Source of the DNA: Alistipes sp. UBA936
GTDB lineage: Bacteria > Bacteroidota > Bacteroidia > Bacteroidales > Rikenellaceae
Direction: 5' to 3'
Assembly: GCA_002293505.1 (NCBI GenBank)
Contig: DBDI01000030.1
Coordinates: 81,459 to 145,458 of the forward strand
DNA: 64,000 nucleotides
Below are positions 42,454 to 51,362 of the stretch, one piece after another (position 1 is the first letter of the stretch; each line of letters opens with the position of its first letter). The notes beneath the pieces are model-generated. The model was not told where the DNA came from, searched no databases, and was given only the letters and a program-made list of their open reading frames with translations. The position numbers and the translations under genes were made by a program.

Positions 42454-43897
42454 AACTTATGAATGCTTTTGTGACTTCTGCTTTGTCGTCGAAATGGAGG
42501 CTCGCCGAACCAACTATCTGGCAAGTCTCGTGGCCCTTACCTGCTATGAGGACGATGTCGCCGGGCTGGGCCATAGCGACAGCCGTACAAATGGCCTCGC
42601 GGCGGTCGATGATAGAAACGGCGCGGTGGGAAGGGTCGAGCCCGGCGCGCATCTGAGCAATAATAGCTGCGGGGTCCTCGGAGCGGGGATTGTCGGAAGT
42701 GAGGATGGCAAAGTGGCTATTGGCGGCGGCGATACGAGCCATCTCGGGGCGCTTGGCGGTGTCGCGGTCGCCGCCGCAACCGACAACAACGAACAGCCGC
42801 TGGGAAGGAGTACGGATCTCGGCGATGGTGTCGAGAACGTTTTGAAGAGCGTCGGGGGTATGGGCGTAATCAATGATAGCGGTAATACCCTTGGGAGAGC
42901 GGACGGTTTCGAAGCGGCCGCAAACGGGAGACAGAGAGGAGATGACGCGGAGGGTCTCGTCCCGCTCGAAGCCAAGCTCGCGAGCAACAGCGTAAACGGA
43001 GAGGAGGTTATAAGCGTTGAACCGACCGATGAAGCCAACCCACAACTCGGCGCCGTCCAAAGAAAGGAGCATACCGTCGAAGTGCTGCTCGATGATCTTA
43101 CAACGGTAGTCGGCGGGGCTTCTGAGCGAAATTGTTTTGACGCGGGCCCGGGTATTTTGGGTCATTACGAGGCCGTTTCGGTCGTCGGCATTGGTGATGG
43201 CAAAGGCGGACGGGGGAAGAGAGTCGAAGAAGCGTTTCTTAGTGGCGATGTAAGCGGCGAAGGTACCGTGGTAATCGAGGTGCTCGTGGGTGATGTTAGT
43301 GAAAGCCCCGCCGGAAAAAGTCAGCCCGGCGATACGATGCTGAGAAACAGAGTGGGACGAAACCTCCATAAAACAGAACTCGCAACCCCGCTCGACCATA
43401 GCAGCCAACATCGCGTTGAGGCGGATGGGGTCCGGAGTGGTGTGGGTGGAGGGAATGACAGAGTCGCCGATACGGTAATTGACGGTCGAGAGGAGCCCGG
43501 CCTGGTGCCCGAGGGCGCGAGCAAGGTCGTAGAGCAGAGTAGCGGTAGTGGTTTTACCGTTGGTACCGGTCACGCCGACGAGGCGAAGGCGGCGGCTGGG
43601 GTGGGAGTTGAAGGCAGAAGCAGCCTCGCCCATTGTTTTGTGGGAGTCGGAGACGAGGACGAAAGTAGTCCCGGGGCTCGGGCTTTCGGGAAGGTGTTCG
43701 CAGACAACAGCAACGGCGCCGCGCTCGACAGCCGAAGGAATGAAGTCGTGACCGTCGATCTCAGAACCGCGAAGAGCAAAAAACATACAGCCGGGCTCGA
43801 CGCTACGAGAATCAAGCGACAACGATGTGACCTCGGGGCAGGGAGGGCCAACAAGGCGCTCGACGGCGATATCAGAGAGTATCGTTTTGAGGTTCAT
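42443..43897 (-). CDS. murE: UDP-MurNAc-tripeptide synthetase MurE (meso-DAP type)
   Basis: 484 residues. ATP loop VGVTGTNGKTTTATL, DYHGTFAAYIATK, DYAHTPDALQNVL, and the DNPR motif (TSDNPRSEDPAAI) that marks meso-diaminopimelate specificity. The start MNLKTILSDIA at 43897 is preferred: upstream in-frame sequence is only the antiparallel reading of ftsI and lacks family similarity. Its first 26 nt overlap ftsI. Confidence 0.95.
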   Translation of the reverse strand: MNLKTILSDIAVERLVGPPCPEVTSLSLDSRSVEPGCMFFALRGSEIDGHDFIPSAVERGAVAVVCEHLPESPSPGTTFVLVSDSHKTMGEAASAFNSHPSRRLRLVGVTGTNGKTTTATLLYDLARALGHQAGLLSTVNYRIGDSVIPSTHTTPDPIRLNAMLAAMVERGCEFCFMEVSSHSVSQHRIAGLTFSGGAFTNITHEHLDYHGTFAAYIATKKRFFDSLPPSAFAITNADDRNGLVMTQNTRARVKTISLRSPADYRCKIIEQHFDGMLLSLDGAELWVGFIGRFNAYNLLSVYAVARELGFERDETLRVISSLSPVCGRFETVRSPKGITAIIDYAHTPDALQNVLDTIAEIRTPSQRLFVVVGCGGDRDTAKRPEMARIAAANSHFAILTSDNPRSEDPAAIIAQMRAGLDPSHRAVSIIDRREAICTAVAMAQPGDIVLIAGKGHETCQIVGSASLHFDDKAEVTKAFISYDL

Positions 43898-45839
43898 ATG
43901 CAACGGAATTAAGTTTACGGATGAAGTCCTGCTCGCGCTGGCGAGTGGCGACGAGAGGAGTTTGCCAATCGTGGTGGGTGACGTAAACCCGGTCGGCAAC
44001 AGCCTTGAAAACAGGCCCGGCCAGAGACGAACCGTAGAAGACGTCCCCACGAGCGTTATAACGAGTCCAGATGGAGACGATGCAACTGTACTTGGGGGCG
44101 TCGGCGGGAAAGTAACCGACCATTGTAGCCATATAGATCTGCCCGGAACCCTCGCCGAGGTAACGACCACCGGTGAGCTGCTGGGCAGTTCCGGTCTTAG
44201 CAGCAACCTTATAGAAGGGATTACGAAGCATACGAGCGGTACCCTCCTCGACAACCCCTTCGAGGCTGGCGCGGACAGCAGCGATAGTACGGGAAGGAGC
44301 GATGGAAGGGTTGAGAACCTGAGGAGAGAAAGTCTCCACCGGAACACCGTCGCGAGAGAGCTCTTTGATCAACATCGGACGCATCATACGCCCGTCGTTA
44401 GCAACGGCGTTGTAGAGGACAAGAGTGTGGAGAGGACTCACTTCGAAGCCGTAACCGTGGGACATATAAGAGAGAGAGTTGGAGTGCCACGAACCGGAGC
44501 GAGTCGACTCAGGAGTGGGCTTATGGAAGTTGGGGGAGGCCTCGCCGATAAGGCCGGTGTTCAAGGGACGGTCGAACCCGAGAGCAGAGATGTAATCGAC
44601 GAACTCCTTCTCGCGACCACGCTCCTTGAACCGGCGCTCGACAGCCTGGACGAAGCCGACGTTCGAAGAGGTCTCGAAAACGCGGCGAAGGGAGATCAGG
44701 GGAGAGTCGGGGAAGTGGTCGTCGCGGAAGGTGGCGCGGCGAAGCTCGAGAGTACCAGAACCGACCTCCACCAAGTCGTCCAAGCGCATACCGTCGTCGA
44801 GAAGAGCGAGAAGAGAGGCGAGTTTGAAAGTCGAACCGGGCTCGTCGCGACCGCCAACAGCGTAATTACTAACCTCGCGGCACTCGGAACCGAAACGCTG
44901 GAGGTTGGCAATAGCGCGGATCTCGCCCGAAGAAACCTCCATCAAAACCACAGTACCCCGAAGAGCGCCGTGTTTTATGATCTGCTCGGCGAGCATAGAA
45001 GAAGCAACGTCCTGAAAGTCCATATCGAGGGTCGTGGTGACGTCGAGGCCATCGGCAGGATCAACGTTAAGAGGGCTGTCGACGGGAGTGGAGAAGCGCG
45101 AAGTCTGTTTCTGCATCATCTGCCAACCCGAACGACCACGAAGCCGCTCGTCGAAAGAGTATTCGATACCGTAAAGTCCGCGCTCGGAGAGCATCAACTG
45201 GGGGCGCTGTTTGGAAGAGTCGCGGTGGGGAGTGGTGAGGGTGTCGTAAACAGAGCGGGTGGAACCAAGCGTGCGCTCGGCAAGTCCGCCGAAAGGGTGC
45301 TCGCGGTGGAAGACGCGTTCCAAAGAGAGGCCACCGACAGTGGGGCGAAGGCCGAGGAGAGGAAATGTACGGATGCGAGCCAACTCGTCGACGCTAATCA
45401 GGCGGGAGTTGAGGCGGCGGTAAGCCCTACGGTCGCGGGAAGAGAACCCCTCGGAGAGGAGCCGAAAGTATTCGGAGGAAGAGCGGTCGCCGAAAAGAGA
45501 GGCAAGAGAGTCGGCAAGGGCGGGAGCAGCGGAGGAAAAACGCTCGGGAGAGGACGAAAAAACAGAAAAGTCCATACCGAGGTAGTACATAGTAACAGAG
45601 GTGGCGAGGAGAGATCCGTCGGAAGAGAAGATCTGTCCACGGTTACCGTCGATACGCTCGGGAAAGAATGTACGCTCCTCGGCACGCTCGCGAAGAAGGG
45701 CACCTTCGGGGCTGTACTGGAGGTAGAGGATACGAGCAAAGATTATCAGTCCGACCAGAAAGAAGAGAGCGTACAACAATTTGACGCGAATCATTATCTC
45801 GCGTTTGATGTTGTGCTGGCGGAGTGGGCGGGGGCTCAT
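43872..45839 (-). CDS. ftsI: Division-specific penicillin-binding protein (FtsI/PBP3 type)
   Basis: 655 residues. Short cytoplasmic tail, one membrane helix (LLYALFFLVGLIIFARILYL), PBP dimer domain (EERTFFPERIDGNRGQIFSSDGSLLATS) and transpeptidase domain with SXXK in EPGSTFKLASL, the SXN-like TSSNVGF and KTGTAQQ. No PASTA domain follows: the protein stops about 35 residues after the transpeptidase fold (HHDWQTPLVATRQREQDFIRKLN...). Partner of FtsW in septal synthesis. Confidence 0.93.
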   Translation of the reverse strand: MSPRPLRQHNIKREIMIRVKLLYALFFLVGLIIFARILYLQYSPEGALLRERAEERTFFPERIDGNRGQIFSSDGSLLATSVTMYYLGMDFSVFSSSPERFSSAAPALADSLASLFGDRSSSEYFRLLSEGFSSRDRRAYRRLNSRLISVDELARIRTFPLLGLRPTVGGLSLERVFHREHPFGGLAERTLGSTRSVYDTLTTPHRDSSKQRPQLMLSERGLYGIEYSFDERLRGRSGWQMMQKQTSRFSTPVDSPLNVDPADGLDVTTTLDMDFQDVASSMLAEQIIKHGALRGTVVLMEVSSGEIRAIANLQRFGSECREVSNYAVGGRDEPGSTFKLASLLALLDDGMRLDDLVEVGSGTLELRRATFRDDHFPDSPLISLRRVFETSSNVGFVQAVERRFKERGREKEFVDYISALGFDRPLNTGLIGEASPNFHKPTPESTRSGSWHSNSLSYMSHGYGFEVSPLHTLVLYNAVANDGRMMRPMLIKELSRDGVPVETFSPQVLNPSIAPSRTIAAVRASLEGVVEEGTARMLRNPFYKVAAKTGTAQQLTGGRYLGEGSGQIYMATMVGYFPADAPKYSCIVSIWTRYNARGDVFYGSSLAGPVFKAVADRVYVTHHDWQTPLVATRQREQDFIRKLNSVAYEPQNDTL

Positions 45840-46258
45840 CGAGGAGACTCGGTTATGGTTTTAACGGGGTGAGGAAACTCTTGAAGGGGAATGCCGGCGG
45901 ATTCGAGCCGGCGCGTGATCTCACTACGGCGAGTCTGGCGAGCAACACGAGCAGTGGAGTGGACAGCCTCGATGTGGAGCCCACGAACCTCGCGCTCCAA
46001 AGACTGGCGCTCGAGGTGGAGCTTCTGGAGGTGGAAAGTGTGGGCTATATAGAGAACGAGCAGGACGGCGATACCGAGCAGGAAGGGAGCAAGGCGGCGC
46101 ATACCCTCACCCTGGAGGACGCTACCGGAAAATACGGAACCAACAGCGCGGCCGATACGGCGACGGCGGGGCTTTGGTTTTTCACTCACCGAACTGGCGG
46201 GTGTGGGCGACTGCTCGGGTATGGGCTGGGGCGTGTTCATAGTTTTCGGTGAGCTCAT
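45836..46258 (-). CDS. FtsL-like small divisome protein
   Basis: 140 residues. A long Pro/Ser/basic cytoplasmic N terminus (to about residue 52), a single membrane helix (APFLLGIAVLLVLYIAHTF) and a short periplasmic coiled coil (LQKLHLERQSLEREVRGLHIEA). Sequence identity to FtsL is expected to be low; the call rests on topology and position between rsmH and ftsI. It would bridge FtsQ and FtsI/FtsW. ATGA overlaps on both sides. Confidence 0.8.
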   Translation of the reverse strand: MSSPKTMNTPQPIPEQSPTPASSVSEKPKPRRRRIGRAVGSVFSGSVLQGEGMRRLAPFLLGIAVLLVLYIAHTFHLQKLHLERQSLEREVRGLHIEAVHSTARVARQTRRSEITRRLESAGIPLQEFPHPVKTITESPR

Positions 46259-47157
46259 AGTTTGGAAGCAGCGCGGAGTTTGGCCGAGCGGCTACGAGGG
46301 TTGGCGTCTATCTCTTGTTGCGAGGGGGTGATCGCTTTTTTAGTGACGATCTCGAAAGGAGTCAAGGGTTTACCGAAAAAATCCTTTTCGGGGCGCCCAT
46401 CGAAGTTACCGGTCTTGAAGAAGTTCTTAACGAGCCGGTCCTCCAGCGAGTGGTAAGAGATCACGACGAGGCGGCCGTGGGAGCGGAGGATCTTGAGACT
46501 CTGTTCGAGAGCCATACGGAGAGCCTCCATTTCGCCGTTGACCTCGATGCGGAGAGACTGGAACAACTGAGAAAGGTAACGGTTCTCGTCGGCACGGGGA
46601 ACGAGGGGCCGGACGACCTCGATGAGTTCAAGGGTGGTTTGGATGGGAGACGAACGGCGAGCCTCGGCTATGAGGCCGGCGATACGGTGGGGAGAGGGAA
46701 GCTCGCCGAAGTCACGAAAAATCTGGATCAAACGAGGAGGGTCGAAGGTGTTGACGACATCGGCGGCCGAGAGAAGTGCGCGAGAGTTCATACGCATATC
46801 GAGAGGCCCGTCGGAACGAAAAGAAAAGCCGCGCTCGGGGCAGTCGAAGTGGTGGGACGAAACCCCAAGGTCGGCAAGGATACCGTCAACTTGAGTGATG
46901 CCCTTTTCGCGGAGGAGGCCGCGCATAAAGCGGAAGTTACCCTCGACGAAGCAAAACCGAGGGTCGGGCGGAGCGTTGCGGGCGGCGTCGGCATCCTGGT
47001 CGAAGCCGAAAAGGCGGCCTTTGGGAGAGAGCTCCTGGAGGATCGCGAGAGAGTGGCCACCACCCCCGAAAGTGAGGTCGACGTAAGTGCCATCGCGCTG
47101 GAGGTCAAGCAACCGGAGCGAGTCGGCAAGAAGAACGGGAGTGTGGTAAAAGTCCAT
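46255..47157 (-). CDS. rsmH: 16S rRNA (cytosine-1402-N4)-methyltransferase
   Basis: 300 residues. SAM motif VDLTFGGGGHSLAIL, GILADLGVSSHHFD, ERGFSFRSDGPLDMRM and SYHSLEDRLVKNFF, all diagnostic for RsmH/MraW. The ATG at 47157 begins the family MDFYHTPVLL; upstream in-frame sequence covers the divergent promoter. First gene of the dcw cluster here, because mraZ, its usual upstream partner, is absent. No perfect -7 box was found; TATTTTTA on the minus strand at about 47193-47186 is the nearest. Confidence 0.95.
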   Translation of the reverse strand: MDFYHTPVLLADSLRLLDLQRDGTYVDLTFGGGGHSLAILQELSPKGRLFGFDQDADAARNAPPDPRFCFVEGNFRFMRGLLREKGITQVDGILADLGVSSHHFDCPERGFSFRSDGPLDMRMNSRALLSAADVVNTFDPPRLIQIFRDFGELPSPHRIAGLIAEARRSSPIQTTLELIEVVRPLVPRADENRYLSQLFQSLRIEVNGEMEALRMALEQSLKILRSHGRLVVISYHSLEDRLVKNFFKTGNFDGRPEKDFFGKPLTPFEIVTKKAITPSQQEIDANPRSRSAKLRAASKL

Positions 47158-47204
47158 AGAGGGAAGGAACGAAAAATTTGGTGTAAAAATACGCAAAATT
47201 TTGC

Positions 47205-47213
47205 TATTTTTGG
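47205..47213 (+). promoter_or_regulatory. -7 box for the acyltransferase gene
   Basis: TATTTTTGG on the plus strand, 17 nt before the ATG, next to a 12-bp palindrome GCAAAATTTTGC (47193-47204). Confidence 0.5.
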
Positions 47214-47230
47214 AAAAAGTTTTTAACGTT

Positions 47231-48127
47231 ATGGCGAAAATATCTGTCGGAGGAGTGTTACAAGCAAAGGCGCCGAGGTTGGCAGCGAAGATACCCAAAA
47301 GAGTGGTGAGGTGGCTGGAGCGGACGGTCAGGCAGGACGAGCTGAATCACGTACTAACTACGTGGGGAGAAGCGACTCCGATGGAATTCCTGAGAGGATT
47401 TTTTGAGTATGCGGGAGTGAGCTATGAGGCGGTGGGGCTGGAGGAGGTGCCGATGGGCGGGAGATATGTTTTTGCAGCAAACCATCCGTTCGGAGGAATG
47501 GACGGAATGATGCTGGCAGAGGTCATCGGGTCGAAGTGGGGGAATGTGAAGGTGGTGGTGAACGACATATTGATGTATCTGGAGCCCCTGGCGCCGATAT
47601 TTGTACCAGTCAACAAGCACGGAGCACAAGGAAAAGAAGGAACCAGAGCGATGAATGAAGCGTTTGCTGGAGGAGGGCAGGTGTTGACGTTCCCGGCGGG
47701 ACTGTGTTCGAGGCGGGTTTCGGGCGGCAGGGGTTTTGGTGGTCGGGGAGAGGTGTGCGATCTGGAGTGGAGGCCGAATTTTGTCAAGCGAGCCGTGCAG
47801 ACGGGGCGTGAGATCGTACCGGTGTATGTCGAAGGGAGGTTGTCGAAGAGGTTCTACAGGCTGGCAGAGTGGCGAAAGAGGCTGGGAATCAAAGCGAATG
47901 TGGAGATGCTGTTGCTACCGGACGAGATGTTCAGGCAGAGGGGGAAGCATTTTAAGCTGATTTTCGGGGCGCCGATTACGGTGGAGGAGTTGGCGGGGAT
48001 TGGGGATTATTACGCTCAGGCGCAGGAGGTTAAGAGGAGGGTATATGAGTTAGTCGCGGGCGAGGAGGGGAGCGAGTTTCGAGGCAAGGAGCGACATAAA
48101 TTTAGCGCCATCGCAACTGGAGAATGA
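47231..48127 (+). CDS. Lysophospholipid/glycerol acyltransferase family protein
   Basis: 298 residues. The acyltransferase motif is NHPFGGMDG, which has one residue more than the canonical H-X4-D. FVPVNKHGAQG and LTFPAGLCSRR follow, the acyl-acceptor blocks of PlsC-like proteins. The NHP-GG-DG form is seen in Bacteroidota OlsF/PlsC-like enzymes, so aminolipid or phospholipid acylation are both possible. The conserved domain ends near residue 272; the last 26 residues are encoded by the antisense strand of the next gene. Confidence 0.8.
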   Translation: MAKISVGGVLQAKAPRLAAKIPKRVVRWLERTVRQDELNHVLTTWGEATPMEFLRGFFEYAGVSYEAVGLEEVPMGGRYVFAANHPFGGMDGMMLAEVIGSKWGNVKVVVNDILMYLEPLAPIFVPVNKHGAQGKEGTRAMNEAFAGGGQVLTFPAGLCSRRVSGGRGFGGRGEVCDLEWRPNFVKRAVQTGREIVPVYVEGRLSKRFYRLAEWRKRLGIKANVEMLLLPDEMFRQRGKHFKLIFGAPITVEELAGIGDYYAQAQEVKRRVYELVAGEEGSEFRGKERHKFSAIATGE

Positions 48128-48886
48128 GGTCAGACCCGCCGCGTCGGCGAAGAAAAGCTCCTCAAGGGAAGTGAGTTCGGAGTGGGGAATGGGCTCCTCG
48201 ACGAAGGTGAGGCGAGCTTTGGGAGCGGCTTCGATCACGAGGCGCCGTTCGATGCTATCGATAGCTCCGGAGACGAGGGGAGGAGAGGAGAGGGCGCGTC
48301 CGCGGATGGCGAAAAGAGGAGAATCACCGCACGAAATCAGGAAGTTACCAGAACGGCGGATGGAGCGGGAGACTGTGCTCGGGTTTGCAGCGGAGGGCGT
48401 GGCGCTCTGGTTTGCAGCGAGGGTGTCGAAAAGTGCAGCAGCGGAGAGATGAAAGCCGGTGGGAAAGGCAGAGAAAGGCACTGAGTATTCGAAAGTTACA
48501 CCAGCAGGGCGAAGGCTCGAATGGGCGTAACCGAGATCGAAGAGCGCGCGTTCGGGGAGGATGTTGATTTTTGGGCTATTCGTTGTGTGTTGGTCGCTGT
48601 TGTCGTTGGTACTCAAGCATATAATGGCGGTGGCGCTACCTTTGGAAGGGAAGTGGGCGGCGCGAAGTTCCATCGCGATTTGGTGGGCAATCGAGGCGGA
48701 GGAGAGGCAGGAGCTGTGGTTCGAGTTGAACGCGGGGTCGAAGCCGTAAACCTGTCGGAAAGCGCGGGAGAGCAGGTCGAGGTGGGCATCGAGGTGGAGA
48801 ATCTTACCATCCAGAGAGTGAACGCGCTGGAAAACAAAGTGTTGAGTGGGGTTTATGTATGGTCCCTTTATGTGTGGGCCGCTCAT
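48050..48886 (-). CDS. Diverged class IV aminotransferase-like protein lacking the catalytic lysine
   Basis: 278 residues. Fold markers of branched-chain aminotransferase/ADC lyase proteins are visible: RVHSLDGKILHLDAHLDLLSRAF at the N terminus, SGNFLISCGDSPLFAIRGRALSSPPLVSGAIDSIERR (the usual N-L-F, TPP and G-I-R elements), and EELFFADAAGLTSF at the end. However, there is no Lys at all between K106 and K223, the interval that must hold the PLP-binding lysine. It may be non-enzymatic or use a different chemistry. Coupled by ATGA to holA. The 3' 78 nt are antisense to the acyltransferase gene. Confidence 0.6.
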   Translation of the reverse strand: MSGPHIKGPYINPTQHFVFQRVHSLDGKILHLDAHLDLLSRAFRQVYGFDPAFNSNHSSCLSSASIAHQIAMELRAAHFPSKGSATAIICLSTNDNSDQHTTNSPKINILPERALFDLGYAHSSLRPAGVTFEYSVPFSAFPTGFHLSAAALFDTLAANQSATPSAANPSTVSRSIRRSGNFLISCGDSPLFAIRGRALSSPPLVSGAIDSIERRLVIEAAPKARLTFVEEPIPHSELTSLEELFFADAAGLTSFSSCDGAKFMSLLASKLAPLLARD

Positions 48887-49956
48887 CGCAAAGAGAACAT
48901 TTTGAGCAACAATTCGCGCAACAACTCACCGTCACCAGCCCCGCCACTGTTCATACCCTTACTCTTGGCATCGTATTCGCGAAGGAGGCCCAAAACCCTG
49001 AAAGTGATTTTGTTAGACCACAGAGCGGCGTCCTTTTTCAACTCGCCGACGAGAAAAGGCGACGGAAGGCGAAGCAGTGACATCAGCTCTGTGTCGGGCG
49101 GCATCGGAGTACCACGGCGGCGAGACTGCCAAGAGAGGTAGTTGATTACGAAAATCTCCTTGAAATGGCCGAAAAGAGACAGAATGGAGACCAGCAGGGG
49201 ATGCTCCTTGGGGTTGCGAGCGAAGTGGTCGGCGATTGTGAGAGCGCGAGGCAAGTTCCTGGTAGCAACGGCTTTACATAGTTCGAAATTATTGAAGTCG
49301 CGGCTAAAACCGGTGTTGCGCTCGACGTCCTCGGGAGTGAGTTTCGTTGTACCCTCGGGAAGCGACAAAACGAGTTTGGAGAGTTCGCCGGAAATCTTCG
49401 CGAGATTGGTGCCAAGGAATTCGGTGAGCATCTCAACTGCCTTAACGTCAGGCTGTAATCCGCGTCTACGGATGAAGTCGGAGAGCCATTCGCGGATCTC
49501 GTAATCGCGAGGGCGGACAGACTCGAAAACAACCCCCTTTGAAGAGGCGTGTTTGAAGAGAGCAGTGCGTTTGTCGAGGTTTTTCTCCTTGTGGCACAAC
49601 ACCAAAATCGTTGAAGGAGAGGGATTTGAGGTGTAGAGTTGGAGGTCCTCGAGCTTACGGAGCTGCTGGGCCTCGCGAACCACAACAACCTGCCAAGAAC
49701 CCATCATAGGCATCTGGCGAGCAGTATTGATGATGGCGCCAACGTCGGAATCCTTACCGTAAACGACGGTGCGGTTGAACGCCTTTTCGGCCTCGGAAAG
49801 GATCTCGTCGGCAAGCCTATCGGACAGAGCGTCAATGAAATAACTCTCCTCGCCCATAAGCAGGTAGACGGGCGAAAATTTCTTAGCGTCGATGTCGCGC
49901 CCGAGAGCCTCGAACGCCGCAACGCTGTCGCGAAATTTTATGGTCGATTTTGCCAT
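48883..49956 (-). CDS. holA: DNA polymerase III delta subunit HolA
   Basis: 357 residues. Clamp-loader delta: domain I with YLLMGEESYFIDALSDRL and the MMGSWQVVVVREAQQL strand, domain II with EMLTEFLGTNLAKISGELSKLVLSL, domain III with the collar helices. The lack of a Walker A is normal for delta. Starts 2 nt after tilS and is coupled to the aminotransferase-like gene. Confidence 0.9.
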   Translation of the reverse strand: MAKSTIKFRDSVAAFEALGRDIDAKKFSPVYLLMGEESYFIDALSDRLADEILSEAEKAFNRTVVYGKDSDVGAIINTARQMPMMGSWQVVVVREAQQLRKLEDLQLYTSNPSPSTILVLCHKEKNLDKRTALFKHASSKGVVFESVRPRDYEIREWLSDFIRRRGLQPDVKAVEMLTEFLGTNLAKISGELSKLVLSLPEGTTKLTPEDVERNTGFSRDFNNFELCKAVATRNLPRALTIADHFARNPKEHPLLVSILSLFGHFKEIFVINYLSWQSRRRGTPMPPDTELMSLLRLPSPFLVGELKKDAALWSNKITFRVLGLLREYDAKSKGMNSGGAGDGELLRELLLKMFSLR

Positions 49957-49958
49957 CG

Positions 49959-51362
49959 CTACAAGACTTCCTTACTGATTCTCAACACGTTCTCGGTCGC
50001 CGAAGTGATCTTGAAGCGATCGTCCAGACGCCGACCGGTCAACCATACGATCTCGGGTTCGGGGGATCTGGTCGAGGGTTCGGTGAGGTTTTCGGCTGGG
50101 CCGTTTTGAGGGGAGGAGGGCCCGTTGATGAGCACGAATTGGCGACCTTTTTCGGGAGCGGAAACCTTCGTATCAGTCAGGTAATCACTGACTTTCTTAC
50201 TACCATTCATACCCAACGGGACGAAGCGGTCGCCGTCCTGCCAACGGCGAAGCGAAAGAGGCCAACGAAGCGCGTCGGCATCGACAAGAGCGACGTTAGG
50301 AGGAACGGAAAGAGACTCAATCTCGTCAATATCAAAGCGTTGGAAAAAGTATACAGAATTACCGGCATAGGCCCGAAGAGCGTTCTCGGGAACGGCAACC
50401 TCGCACGTATCTCCCTCAGAGACAGGCTCTACGAGGATGCGGCCGCGGTCGATCCACGCAACGTGGTCGCGAGAGTAAAATCGACGCCCGGAAGAACCGT
50501 TTTCGAGAGAGCGGGTAATGCCGTCGATAACGTCCCCCTTGAAACCAAAACCCGAACTGAGAAGCTCATATATCACAAAATCAACAGGATAGGCAGGATC
50601 TATGGCGGCGACGTCGATGATGGCAGAAGGGCCGTCGCGGTGCTCGACCTGGGAGCGGATTCGGCCGATGGCAGCGTCGATAAAGCGCTGAGTTTGAGTG
50701 AGTCGGTTGACGTTGCGGAGCATCTGGCCGGTGAAGCGGGGATTGATCTCGCGGAGGCGCGGAATGAGGCCGAGGCGGATCTTGTTACGAAGGTATTTCG
50801 TGGAGCGGTTCGAAGAGTCCTCGCGAAAAGCGATCCGAGCGGCGAGCGCGTAATCGGAAATCTCGTGGCGAGTGGCGAACAACAGAGGACGTATAACCTT
50901 ACCATTCACGGGATTAATACCAGTGAGGCCCCGAAGGCCGGTACCGCGAAAAAGGTTGATAAAGAACGTCTCGACAGAGTCGTCGGCCTGGTGGGCGATG
51001 GCGATAGCGGTATAACCGTGGGTGGAGCAAAGATCTGAGAACCAGGAGTATCGCAGACGGCGAGCAGCCATCTGGACGCTTTCGCCGGTGAGCTCCATTT
51101 CGCCCGCGGTGTCGAAGTTTTTGGAGAAGCACTGGAGACCGTAACGAGCAGCTTCGCGTTTGACGAGTTCGGTATCCTCATCACCCTCATTACCACGCAA
51201 TTGGAAGTTGCAATGGGCAACGGCGGCGGGCCACTCGCAAGAAGCAAAAAGCGAGAGCATAACCATCGAATCGACCCCGCCACTGACCGCGAGCAAGACG
51301 CGATCGGAAGGCGACAGAAGGTCGTTCTCCTTTATATACTGTCTGAAGCGATCTATCAACAT
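49959..51362 (-). CDS. tilS: tRNA(Ile)-lysidine synthase
   Basis: 467 residues. PP-loop LAVSGGVDSMVML near residue 30, then HCNFQLRGNEGDEDTELV, AIAIAHQADDSVETFF and the C-terminal TilS domain with DRFVPLGMNGSKKVSDYL. Converts C34 of tRNA-Ile(CAU) to lysidine. A Pro/Ser/Glu-rich stretch (SSPQNGPAENLTEPSTRSPEPE) interrupts the last two strands. The ATG at 51362 is chosen over longer extensions because it begins the family N terminus. Overlaps murB by 7 nt. Confidence 0.93.
   Translation of the reverse strand: MLIDRFRQYIKENDLLSPSDRVLLAVSGGVDSMVMLSLFASCEWPAAVAHCNFQLRGNEGDEDTELVKREAARYGLQCFSKNFDTAGEMELTGESVQMAARRLRYSWFSDLCSTHGYTAIAIAHQADDSVETFFINLFRGTGLRGLTGINPVNGKVIRPLLFATRHEISDYALAARIAFREDSSNRSTKYLRNKIRLGLIPRLREINPRFTGQMLRNVNRLTQTQRFIDAAIGRIRSQVEHRDGPSAIIDVAAIDPAYPVDFVIYELLSSGFGFKGDVIDGITRSLENGSSGRRFYSRDHVAWIDRGRILVEPVSEGDTCEVAVPENALRAYAGNSVYFFQRFDIDEIESLSVPPNVALVDADALRWPLSLRRWQDGDRFVPLGMNGSKKVSDYLTDTKVSAPEKGRQFVLINGPSSPQNGPAENLTEPSTRSPEPEIVWLTGRRLDDRFKITSATENVLRISKEVL

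Noticed and set aside
42494..43912. 472-codon open frame opposite murE
   Set aside because: Antisense shadow of murE, whose ATP-binding and DNPR motifs are intact on the minus strand.
42443..44347. Longer murE reading with 150 extra N-terminal residues
   Set aside because: The extra part is Leu/Ser-rich antisense-like translation of ftsI; the family sequence begins at ATG 43897.
43827..45872. 681-codon open frame on the plus strand opposite ftsI
   Set aside because: Antisense shadow; low-complexity Glu/Gly/Arg/Val composition, no start signal, and the opposite strand encodes a full penicillin-binding protein.
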